Source of the DNA: Tepidiforma sp.
GTDB taxonomy: Bacteria > Chloroflexota > Dehalococcoidia > Tepidiformales > Tepidiformaceae
Assembly: GCA_026003935.1 (NCBI GenBank)
Contig: BPIE01000001.1
Span: forward strand, 310,001 to 374,000
DNA: 64,000 bases
Reading direction: 5' to 3'
Shown here piece after piece: positions 55,070-64,000 of this stretch. Position 1 is the stretch's first letter; every line of letters starts with the position of its first letter. The notes under the pieces were generated by a model, which searched no databases, was not told the DNA's origin, and saw only the letters and a program-made list of their open reading frames with translations. The position numbers were made by a program, and so were the translations under genes.

Positions 55070-56134
55070 CTAGCGCTGTTCGGCCTGCGGGAACATGCCG
55101 ACGAGGTTTTCTTCTTCGGTGGGGAGGCTGCGCTTGATGACGTCGAGGTGGTCGAGCGCTATCCCGGCGCCAATGGCGACGCACTCGAGCGGGTTGTCGG
55201 CGACGTAACAGGGGACGCCGGTTTCCTGTGTCAGCAGCTCGTCGAGGTGACGCAGCAGCGCACCGCCACCGGTAAGGACGATGCCGCGGTCGATGACGTC
55301 GGCCGCGAGCTCGGGCGGCGTCTTTTCGAGGACGGCGCGAACGGTCTGGACGATGGTTCCGAGGCAGTCCTGGATGGCCTGAGCAACCTCGGTGGAGGTA
55401 AGGGAGATGGTCTTGGGGAGGCCGCTGAGCTGGTCGCGACCGCGGACCTGTGTCGCGAGTCCTTCGTCGATCGGGAGTGCGCTGCCGATGGCGATTTTGA
55501 TCTCCTCGGCGGTCTTCTCGCCGATGATGAGATTATGCCTTCTTCGAACGTAGGCGATGATGGCCTCATCGATGCGGTCACCGGCCATGCGGACCGACTC
55601 TGAGACGACGATGCCGTAGAGGGAGATGACGGCGGCCTCAGTTCGCCCGCCGCCGATGTTGACGATCATATTGCCGCGGGCGGTACCGATGGGAATGCGG
55701 GCGCCGATCGCCGCGGCCAGCGGTTCGGGGACGAGGTGGGCTGGTTTGCGAGCGCCTGCCTGCTCGGCGGCATCGCGGACGGCGCGTTGCTCGACACTGG
55801 TGACCCCGGCGGGGACGGTGACCATGACTTCCGGCCGGATGAGGTTGAAGCGGCCCGTGACGAGACCGATGAAGTACCGCAGCATGGCTTCGGTGGTGAG
55901 GTAGTCGGCGATGACGCCATCGCGCATGGGGCGGATGACGCTGATGGAGCCCGGCGTGCGGCCTTGCATGGCGCGCGCCTCGTTGCCGACTGCGACGATG
56001 GCGTTGTCGCGATTGTGGCGCGCGACAACGCTGGGCTCGTTGACGACGATGCCCTGTCCCTTCACGTAGACAAGGATGTTCGCCGTTCCGAGGTCGATGC
56101 CGACTTTCTTCGGGGCGAGAAACTCGAAAGCCAT
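55070..56134 (-). CDS. mreB: Rod shape-determining protein MreB
   Basis: This bacterial actin has 354 residues. Nucleotide-binding motifs are [19 protein letters not shown] (phosphate 1), [23 protein letters not shown] (phosphate 2), and [18 protein letters not shown] (adenosine). A short C-terminal extension follows. It builds filaments on the inner membrane that guide elongation, implying a rod-shaped cell. The ATG overlaps the murA stop by one base, so the two wall genes are coupled. No mreC/mreD lies downstream in the window. Confidence 0.95.
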   Translation of the reverse strand: MAFEFLAPKKVGIDLGTANILVYVKGQGIVVNEPSVVARHNRDNAIVAVGNEARAMQGRTPGSISVIRPMRDGVIADYLTTEAMLRYFIGLVTGRFNLIRPEVMVTVPAGVTSVEQRAVRDAAEQAGARKPAHLVPEPLAAAIGARIPIGTARGNMIVNIGGGRTEAAVISLYGIVVSESVRMAGDRIDEAIIAYVRRRHNLIIGEKTAEEIKIAIGSALPIDEGLATQVRGRDQLSGLPKTISLTSTEVAQAIQDCLGTIVQTVRAVLEKTPPELAADVIDRGIVLTGGGALLRHLDELLTQETGVPCYVADNPLECVAIGAGIALDHLDVIKRSLPTEEENLVGMFPQAEQR

Positions 56135-57405
56135 CAGGCGCGCTCCACCTCGACGCCCATCGTACGCAACTTGTCATCGAGGTGCTCATAGCCGCGGTCG
56201 AGATGGTAGATGTCGTCGATGACGGTCGTTCCCTGGGCGGCCATGGCAGCGAGGAGCACCGCTGCCCCGGCGCGGACGTCAAGGGCGCGCACGCGTGTCC
56301 CGTGGAGGGGGGTGGGGCCGGAGACGATGGCCGACGAGCCGGTCGAGACGATTTCCGCGCCCATCTTCCGCAACTCGCTGACGTAGAGCATGCGGTTGTC
56401 GAAGACGCGCTCGTGAATGATCGAGACGCCGTTCGCCTGGGTCAGCAGCGCCCCAAATGGTGCATGGAGGTCGGTAGCGAGCCCGGGATAAGGGAGCGCC
56501 TGGAAGCTCACCGCGCGAATCGGTTGGCTGCCGCGAACATGCATGCCGCGCGGCCCGGTGGTGATGGTTGCGCCGGTTGCGCGGAGCTTGTGGAGCAGGG
56601 CATCCATGACGTCCCACGGGGCATCCTCGAGGAAGAGCTCGCCGCCGGTGATCACCGCGGCGATGGCCCAGGTGCCGGCTTCGATGCGGTCCGGCATGAT
56701 GCGCGCGCGGGTGCCCCGGAGGCGCTCGATGCCGTCGATTTCGAGCATCTGGCTGCCGATGCCGGAGATGCGGGCTCCCATGGCGTTGAGCATGTGGCAG
56801 AGCTCCTGCACCTCGGGCTCGGTGGCAGCATTGACAATGGTGGTATGCCCGCGCGCAAGGACGGCGGCCATCATGACGTTTTGCGTGCCGGACACCGATG
56901 GATAGTCCATGAACACGCGGGTGCCGGTGAGGCCGGCAGGGGCCCGGGCCACGAACCGCTCGCCCTCGCGGGTAACCACGGCACCCATGGCTTCGAAGCC
57001 AGAGAGATGGACGTCGATTGGGCGCTGTCCGATGACATCGCCGCCGGGCGGCGCTGAGGCTGCGAAGCCGTGCCGCCCAAGCAGGGGGCCCATGACCTGG
57101 AACGAGGCACGGTTCTCGCTGATGAGCTCGGTCGGCGCTTCGCAGGTGGTGACTCCCGATGCATTCAGCCGGAGCGCGCCGTCGGCGAGGCGTTCGACGC
57201 GAGCGCCGAGGCTTCGGAGGAGGTCGGCGAGGGAATCCACATCGGTGATGAAGGGAACGTTTTCGAGGATGACGTCTTCATCGGTGAGGAGAGCAGCGCA
57301 CATGGCGGCGAGGGCGTGGTTTTTGGCCCCCGAGACGCGGATGGACCCGCCGATAACGGCTTCGCCGCGCACGATATACCTGCCGCCGCGCACTCGCGTG
57401 GTCAT
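56134..57405 (-). CDS. murA: UDP-N-acetylglucosamine 1-carboxyvinyltransferase, Asp-type
   Basis: This first enzyme of peptidoglycan precursor synthesis transfers enolpyruvyl to UDP-GlcNAc. It has 423 residues with the EPSP-synthase-like fold: [18 protein letters not shown] at the N-terminus, [15 protein letters not shown], and [10 protein letters not shown]. The loop that normally has the catalytic Cys (GGCxIGxRP) reads [11 protein letters not shown], so Asp123 replaces it. The same change in mycobacterial and chlamydial MurA gives natural fosfomycin resistance with activity retained. Coupled to mreB. Confidence 0.95.
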   Translation of the reverse strand: MTTRVRGGRYIVRGEAVIGGSIRVSGAKNHALAAMCAALLTDEDVILENVPFITDVDSLADLLRSLGARVERLADGALRLNASGVTTCEAPTELISENRASFQVMGPLLGRHGFAASAPPGGDVIGQRPIDVHLSGFEAMGAVVTREGERFVARAPAGLTGTRVFMDYPSVSGTQNVMMAAVLARGHTTIVNAATEPEVQELCHMLNAMGARISGIGSQMLEIDGIERLRGTRARIMPDRIEAGTWAIAAVITGGELFLEDAPWDVMDALLHKLRATGATITTGPRGMHVRGSQPIRAVSFQALPYPGLATDLHAPFGALLTQANGVSIIHERVFDNRMLYVSELRKMGAEIVSTGSSAIVSGPTPLHGTRVRALDVRAGAAVLLAAMAAQGTTVIDDIYHLDRGYEHLDDKLRTMGVEVERA

Positions 57406-57487
57406 CTCGAACGCCAGTCTAGGATGTTGCCCGCCGTAGAGCGAACGGACGAACCGTGCACCGGATTTTCGGTCTGCCTCGGGCCTG

Positions 57488-58117
57488 TCAGCCAGACTCT
57501 GGCTGCAAGAGTTCGCGGCATGCGAATGAGAAAAGCCAGCTCTGATACCGCTCAGGGGGCCAGCCTCGGTCGCGCACCAGGAGGCGAAACACCTCCGTCC
57601 CCGCGGCGGCGTAAAGGATGTCTGCCGCCTCGGCGATGGAGAGGTCGCGCCGCAGGGCGTCCAAGCGGGCCAACGCGCCGACGGCGCGCTTCATCGCGTT
57701 GAGGTGCCGGGCTTGCCAGAGGGCCCAGGTCTTAGCGATTTCCGGGTCGGTCGCGTGGGCCGTCCGGAGAATATCAGCGACCACCCAGCTCCGTTCGTTG
57801 AGTCTGCGCATGATGGAGGCGCCAATCTCCAGTGCCTGCCGGCCGTCCTGTGCCCGCTCGACCTGTTCCACGCTGAGGTCCTCGCTAGCGACGATGGCTT
57901 CCGCCATTGCCGAGACGATTGCGGCCTTGCCTGCGAAATAGACGTAGACGCTGGCCAGCGAGACACCCGCCTCGCGTGCGATGGCAGCCATGGACACGGC
58001 GGCGAACCCGCGCTGTTCGAACAGCCGCTCCGCGGCCTCAAGAATCGCCCGGCGGGTGGCTGCCGCCTGAGCTTCGCGCTGTGGCGAGTGGTATCGGCGT
58101 TTTGCTGCTGGGGTCAT
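57488..58117 (-). CDS. TetR-family regulator divergent from a cupin gene
   Basis: This 209-residue TetR protein has its HTH at about 20-65 (ATRRAILEAAERLFEQRGFAAVSMAAIAREAGVSLASVYVYF in two parts) and a C-terminal ligand domain of the type resembling TetR_C regulators with ERSWVVADILR. ATG 58117 (MTPAAKRRY) is preferred. The divergent cupin gene, with a promoter in the short shared region, is the likely target. Confidence 0.88.
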   Translation of the reverse strand: MTPAAKRRYHSPQREAQAAATRRAILEAAERLFEQRGFAAVSMAAIAREAGVSLASVYVYFAGKAAIVSAMAEAIVASEDLSVEQVERAQDGRQALEIGASIMRRLNERSWVVADILRTAHATDPEIAKTWALWQARHLNAMKRAVGALARLDALRRDLSIAEAADILYAAAGTEVFRLLVRDRGWPPERYQSWLFSFACRELLQPESG

Positions 58118-58130
58118 CACTCGTCTCCGG

Positions 58131-58158
58131 TTGACAAGTGAAGTTTCTGGTATATGCT
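58131..58158 (+). promoter_or_regulatory. Promoter for the cupin gene
   Basis: Perfect TTGACA (58131-58136), a 16-bp spacer and TATGCT (58153-58158). It lies between the divergent TetR and cupin genes, so the TetR protein probably binds nearby; no convincing long operator was seen. Confidence 0.5.
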
Positions 58159-58227
58159 TCCTCCAATCAATTCGAGGTTCCATCCAGCCATTTTCAGGAT
58201 GGCGCCAGTGGGGCCCAGGAGCAGACG

Positions 58228-58746
58228 ATGCGCGACGACACGATCGTGAACCCCCGTACCGGGCAGACCATGGTGTTTCGGCAGACCGCCGCCGACACAG
58301 GGGGCACCCTGCTGCAGATCGAATGTTTCCACGAGCCCGGCGGCGGCCGGGAGCCGGTGCATACGCATCCTGACCAGGAGAGCCGCTGTGAGATCCTCGA
58401 GGGTAGGCTCGGGTTCCTGATTGACGGGCGGCGGGTGGTGGCCGGGCCCGGAGAGGTAGTTACGGTCCCGGCGAAGGTGGCACATTCCTTCTGGGTCGAA
58501 GGTGAGACCAGGGCCCACTACATCCAGGAATTCCGGCCCGCGCTGGACAGCGAGCGGTTCTTCCGGACGCTGTTCGCGCTTGCGGCCGAGGGGAAACTCA
58601 ACGAGCAAGGGATGCCGTCGCCGCTGGCCCTACCCCGGCTCGTCGGCGCGATGGGCCAGGCGATTCGACCCGTGAGCCCGCCCTGGCCGATCCTCCGCAT
58701 CATCGCGTGGGTGCTTGCGCCCGCAGCATGGCTTCGCCGGACGTAA
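58228..58746 (+). CDS. Cupin-domain protein
   Basis: This 172-residue protein has the cupin metal-site motifs in EPVHTHPDQESRCEILEG (His, His and Glu) and VPAKVAHSFWVEGE (His), forming a small-molecule-binding barrel. The C-terminal third is hydrophobic (PWPILRIIAWVLAPAAWL) and may associate with a membrane. AGGAG lies 6 bp before the ATG at 58228. The substrate is unknown; control by the neighbouring TetR suggests response to a small molecule. Confidence 0.85.
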   Translation: MRDDTIVNPRTGQTMVFRQTAADTGGTLLQIECFHEPGGGREPVHTHPDQESRCEILEGRLGFLIDGRRVVAGPGEVVTVPAKVAHSFWVEGETRAHYIQEFRPALDSERFFRTLFALAAEGKLNEQGMPSPLALPRLVGAMGQAIRPVSPPWPILRIIAWVLAPAAWLRRT

Positions 58747-58859
58747 GCAGACGGGGCAACGCGAGACAGTCGGGCGGTCTCCAGGCCAGCCAAGATCAAA
58801 GGGCCGGCCCCATCAGGGGCGACCTGTCCCTCCCCAGCACAGGGACCGCCAAGTGGGGC

Positions 58860-59303
58860 CTACACCTGCGGCCGGCCGGTCGTACGGCGGCGTCGCTGTT
58901 CGGCGACGCGCAGGCGCAGGAGCGCGCGCTGAAGGGCAGCCTGCGCGCGGGCGAGGTCGACGTCGCGGTCTGCCTGTTCGCGGAAGCGGCGGATGCGCTC
59001 TTCGGCGCGGCGCCGCGCTTCTTCCGCGCGGGCAATATCGATCTCCTCGGCGGCTTCGGAGGCGTCGGCGAGGATGGTCACATGGTCGTTACGGACTTCG
59101 AGGAACCCGCCGGTCACCACGAAGGCCTCTTCCTGCCCGGCGCGGCGGATGACCATTTCGCCGGGCTCGAGGGTCGTCATGAGCGCGGCGTGTTTCGGAT
59201 AGATGGCAAGCTGGCCCTCGGCGCCCGGGACGATGAGCGCATCGACGCCCTGTTCCACGCGCACGACGCGTTCGGCCGTGATGAGCTCGACGGTGAGGGG
59301 CAT
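58860..59303 (-). CDS. atpC: F-type ATP synthase epsilon subunit
   Basis: This 147-residue subunit of the F1 central stalk couples rotation to catalysis and can inhibit ATP hydrolysis. The beta-sandwich N-terminal domain (MPLTVELITAERVV, GAEGQLAIYPKHAALMTTLEPGEMVI) and the two-helix C-terminal domain (EIDIARAEEARRRAEERI, then Arg-rich) are complete. It is the last gene of the minus-strand atp operon, 3 bp after atpD. A 113-bp gap to the convergent cupin gene holds nothing recognisable. Confidence 0.95.
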   Translation of the reverse strand: MPLTVELITAERVVRVEQGVDALIVPGAEGQLAIYPKHAALMTTLEPGEMVIRRAGQEEAFVVTGGFLEVRNDHVTILADASEAAEEIDIARAEEARRRAEERIRRFREQADRDVDLARAQAALQRALLRLRVAEQRRRRTTGRPQV

Positions 59304-59306
59304 GGG

Positions 59307-61418
<2,112 letters not shown>

Positions 61419-61422
<4 letters not shown>

Positions 61423-62300
61423 CCCTCCAGTGCCGCGGCTCCGCCGACGATGTCGAGGAGCTCCTTGGTGATTTGTTCCTGGCGCGCCTTGTTGTAAGTG
61501 AGCGTCAGTTCCCGAGTGATTTCGTTTGCGTTGTCGGTCGCATTCTTCATGGCGACCATCTGTGCACTCTGGAAGCTTGCTGCGTTCTGAAGCACCGCCT
61601 CGTAGATCTGCATTTCGACGTAGCGCGGGAGAAGCTGAGCGAGCACCTCTTCCGGCGACGGTTCGAAGATATAGTCCTGAGCGAACGTGCTTTCGCCCTG
61701 GCTTTCGTCTTCAGACGTTGGCGGCTCGATCGGGAGCAGCTGCCGAATGACTGGCCGCTGGGTCGCGGTAGAAACGAATTCGGGGTAGCTGATGTACACG
61801 CGGTCGAAGACGCCGGCGAGGTAGTCATCGATGACGAGCCGGGCGATGGGCGCGACCTGTGCAGCGCCGGGGTAGTCACCGAGGTCGGTGAACTCGGCGA
61901 CGACGTTGACGCGGGAGCGCACAAAGAAATCGCGACCCTTCTTGCCTACGGCGATGACGTCGACCGGGTTGCGGGAGGTCGCAACGAACGTCCCGGCGCT
62001 CCGATTGAGGTTGGAATTGAGGCCGCCGCAGAGGCCGCGGTCCGGGGTGATATGGAGGAGGCCGACGTTGTTGCCCTCGCGGACCGTAAGCAGCGGGTGG
62101 GCGGGCTTCTCCGGGTCGACGGTCGCGGCGGCGAGCCCCCCGATGACGGCCCGCAGCTTTTCGGAGTACGGCCGAGCCTGGAGCGCGCGGTCCTGGGCGC
62201 GCCGCATCTTGGACGCCGCCACGAGCTGGAGTGCGTTGGTGATCTTGGCCGTGTTCTTGACGCTTTGGATGCGTCGCCGGAGCTGCCGAATGGTCGCCAT
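61419..62300 (-). CDS. atpG: F-type ATP synthase gamma subunit
   Basis: This 293-residue rotor shaft subunit begins ATIRQLRRRIQSVKNTAKIT. The central Rossmann-like domain includes HITPDRGLCGGLNSNLNR, and the C-terminal coiled helix QMVAMKNATDNANEITRELT and NKARQEQITKELLDIVGGA is complete. It overlaps the downstream HAD gene by 4 bp. Confidence 0.97.
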
Positions 62301-62357
62301 GGGCTGCCTACGTCTCTTTCGTTCTCACGCCGTAATCACGCCGGAGGCGCGGGGGCC

Positions 62358-63860
62358 TTAGTACGGGATGGTCTCCTTGAATGTGCGAATCACCTTCGTG
62401 ATGCGTTCCTGGAGCTCGGGCGTCATCACCGGGTTGGCCTGGATTTCATCCATGAGCGGCTTTTCGGTGGTGGCGAGGTACTTGCGAAGCTCGTTCTCGA
62501 ACGAGCGAATCTTGGCGACCGGCACGTCGTCGAGCATGCCGCTGGTGAGCGCAAATATGACGACGACCTCCTCGGCGAGGCTGAGCGGCTGGAACTGGTC
62601 CTGCTTGAGGATTTCGGTGGCGCGCTGGCCGCGTTCGAGCTGCCGCCGGGTTGCGGCGTCGAGGTCGCTCGTGCCGAACTGCGCGAAGGCAGCGAGCTCA
62701 CGGTACTGGGACATCTCGGCCTTGAGGCCGCCGGAGACCGCCTTCATCGCCTTGGTTTGCGCAGCGGACCCCACGCGGCTGACGGAGAGGCCCGTGTTGA
62801 TGGCGGGGCGGATACCGGCGTTGAAGAGGTCGGTCTCGAGGTAGATCTGACCGTCGGTGATAGAGATGACGTTCGTGGGAATGTAGGCGGAAACGTCGTT
62901 CGCCTGGGTCTCGATAATCGGAAGGGCGCTGAGGGACCCGCCTTTCTCGAGGCGCGCGGCGCGCTCGAGGAGGCGGCTATGGAGGTAGAAAACGTCGCCA
63001 GGGTAGGCTTCGCGGCCGGGCGGGCGGCGGAGCAGGAGCGACATCTGGCGATAGGCCCAGGCGTGCTTGCTGAGGTCGTCGTAGACAATCAGGGCGTCGC
63101 GGCCGCTCTCCATGAACTCTTCGCCCATGGCGCACCCGGCGTAGGGCGCAAGGTATTGCAGCGCGGCGGATTCGGAGGCGTTGGCTGCCACCACGATGGT
63201 ATGTTCCATCGCGCCGTACTCCTCGAGCATGCCCACCACCTGCGCCACCTTGGCGGCCTTCTGACCGATGGCGACGTAGATGCAAATTAAGTCGCCGCCC
63301 TTCTGGTTGATGATGGTGTCGAGCGCGATGGCGGTCTTCCCGGTCGAGCGGTCGCCGATGATGAGCTCGCGTTGGCCGCGACCGATTGGGAACATGGCGT
63401 CGATGGCCTTGATGCCGGTCTGGACCGGCACCGACACGCTCTTACGGAGCGTGACGCCAGGGGCGATGCGCTCCACCGGGCGCGTCTTGCTGGTGCTAAT
63501 GGGGCCCTTGCCGTCGATGGGGTTCCCGAGCGGGTCGACGACGCGGCCGATGAGCTCATCGCCGACCGGAACCTCAATCACGCGCCCCGTGGCGCGGACC
63601 TCATCGCCTTCCTTGATGCCGAGGTAGTCGCCGAGGACGACGGCACTGACGGACTCTTCCTCGAGGTTGAGTGCGATGCCCATCGTCCCGTTGGCGAACT
63701 CGAGCAGCTCGGAGTACATCGCGCCGGAGAGGCCGTGGATGCGAACGACGCCGTCGCCGGCTTCGATCACGGTGCCCACGTCCGTGGCGGTGACTTTCGA
63801 GCCGAAGTGCTCAATCTGCTCGCGAAGGATGGACGCGATTTCTTCTGCGCGAACTGCCAT
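62358..63860 (-). CDS. atpA: F-type ATP synthase alpha subunit
   Basis: This 500-residue non-catalytic nucleotide-binding subunit has Walker [55 protein letters not shown] across the core in parts, and the arginine-finger region SRVGSAAQ. The C-terminus ends FKETIPY. It lies 57 bp upstream of atpG and 33 bp downstream of atpH. Confidence 0.97.
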   Translation of the reverse strand: MAVRAEEIASILREQIEHFGSKVTATDVGTVIEAGDGVVRIHGLSGAMYSELLEFANGTMGIALNLEEESVSAVVLGDYLGIKEGDEVRATGRVIEVPVGDELIGRVVDPLGNPIDGKGPISTSKTRPVERIAPGVTLRKSVSVPVQTGIKAIDAMFPIGRGQRELIIGDRSTGKTAIALDTIINQKGGDLICIYVAIGQKAAKVAQVVGMLEEYGAMEHTIVVAANASESAALQYLAPYAGCAMGEEFMESGRDALIVYDDLSKHAWAYRQMSLLLRRPPGREAYPGDVFYLHSRLLERAARLEKGGSLSALPIIETQANDVSAYIPTNVISITDGQIYLETDLFNAGIRPAINTGLSVSRVGSAAQTKAMKAVSGGLKAEMSQYRELAAFAQFGTSDLDAATRRQLERGQRATEILKQDQFQPLSLAEEVVVIFALTSGMLDDVPVAKIRSFENELRKYLATTEKPLMDEIQANPVMTPELQERITKVIRTFKETIPY

Positions 63861-63893
63861 ACGGCACTACCCCTTCCTTGATTCGACGCCCGG

Positions 63894-64000
63894 CTAGCGG
63901 GCACCCTCCAGCTCCCGGCGGAGGCGTTTGAGGCGCGTGCGGACGCTGCCGTCGACGAGACGGTCGCCGACGCGGACGATGGCACCGCCGATAATCGACG
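63894..64000 (-). CDS. atpH: F-type ATP synthase delta subunit, C-terminal fragment
   Basis: Only the last 34 or so codons are inside the window; the start lies beyond the right edge. The residues IIGGAIVRVGDRLVDGSVR and the Arg/Leu-rich tail match the AtpH C-terminus, which links the stator to alpha and beta. Confidence 0.85.
   Translation of the reverse strand, partial: SIIGGAIVRVGDRLVDGSVRTRLKRLRRELEGAR

Overview
The window is high-GC (roughly two-thirds G+C by eye), densely coded bacterial chromosome with many ATG/GTG/TTG start codons and 1- or 4-base stop/start overlaps. No insertion sequence, integrase, phage gene or CRISPR array was seen. The gene set suggests a member of the Chloroflexota, perhaps Tepidiforma-like; this is inference, not proof. 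It includes a fused FO synthase for cofactor F420 with LLM flavin/F420 oxidoreductases, an aerobic-type aconitase and isocitrate dehydrogenase, Rex, MreB, an Asp-type MurA, a secreted CAP protein ending in a GWNLV module, and a solitary Flp pilin.

Left part (1-17.1 kb): a truncated Lhr helicase, an HxlR regulator pair, the fused FO synthase with a convergent F420-type oxidoreductase, an atypical response regulator, a run of overlapping minus-strand genes (unknown protein, threonine aldolase, lipoprotein), tRNA-Pro and tRNA-Ser, a small FmdB-type zinc-ribbon gene behind a perfect CIRCE element, two TetR genes, dtd and proS, a Baeyer-Villiger monooxygenase and a CAT-anticodon tRNA.

Middle part (17.1-43 kb): a zinc-ribbon protein, a candidate 6S-like RNA, acnA-icd, a GNAT gene, an exonuclease-DinG helicase, an EF-G paralogue, and a three-gene exported operon (two beta-propellers and a lytic transglycosylase-SH3b) preceded by a hairpin-rich leader. 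Then come an M50 protease, a tyrA-aroA-gmk run, an SDR, tRNA-Asp, several small unknowns, a ketopantoate reductase-like gene, a large MalT/SARP-like regulator and a CAP-domain protein.

Right part (43-64 kb): a Flp pilin, a GDPD, tRNA-Lys and tRNA-Leu, a DppD/DppF ATPase pair without permeases, an LLM oxidoreductase, and a membrane Ser/Thr kinase whose start overlaps that of a divergent FtsW/RodA gene. Next are the serine genes (a class V aminotransferase and a PGDH fused to a DNA-binding domain), rex, murA-mreB, a TetR/cupin pair, and a reversed ATP synthase operon (atpH-atpA-atpG-HAD-atpD-atpC) running off the right edge.

The most unusual feature is the 590-residue protein at 51132-52904. 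An XRE-type helix-turn-helix is fused in frame to a complete phosphoglycerate dehydrogenase. Two identical ATGCA-N3-TGCAT palindromes, 27 bp apart, lie over its likely promoter. This looks like a serine-biosynthetic enzyme that may repress its own gene.
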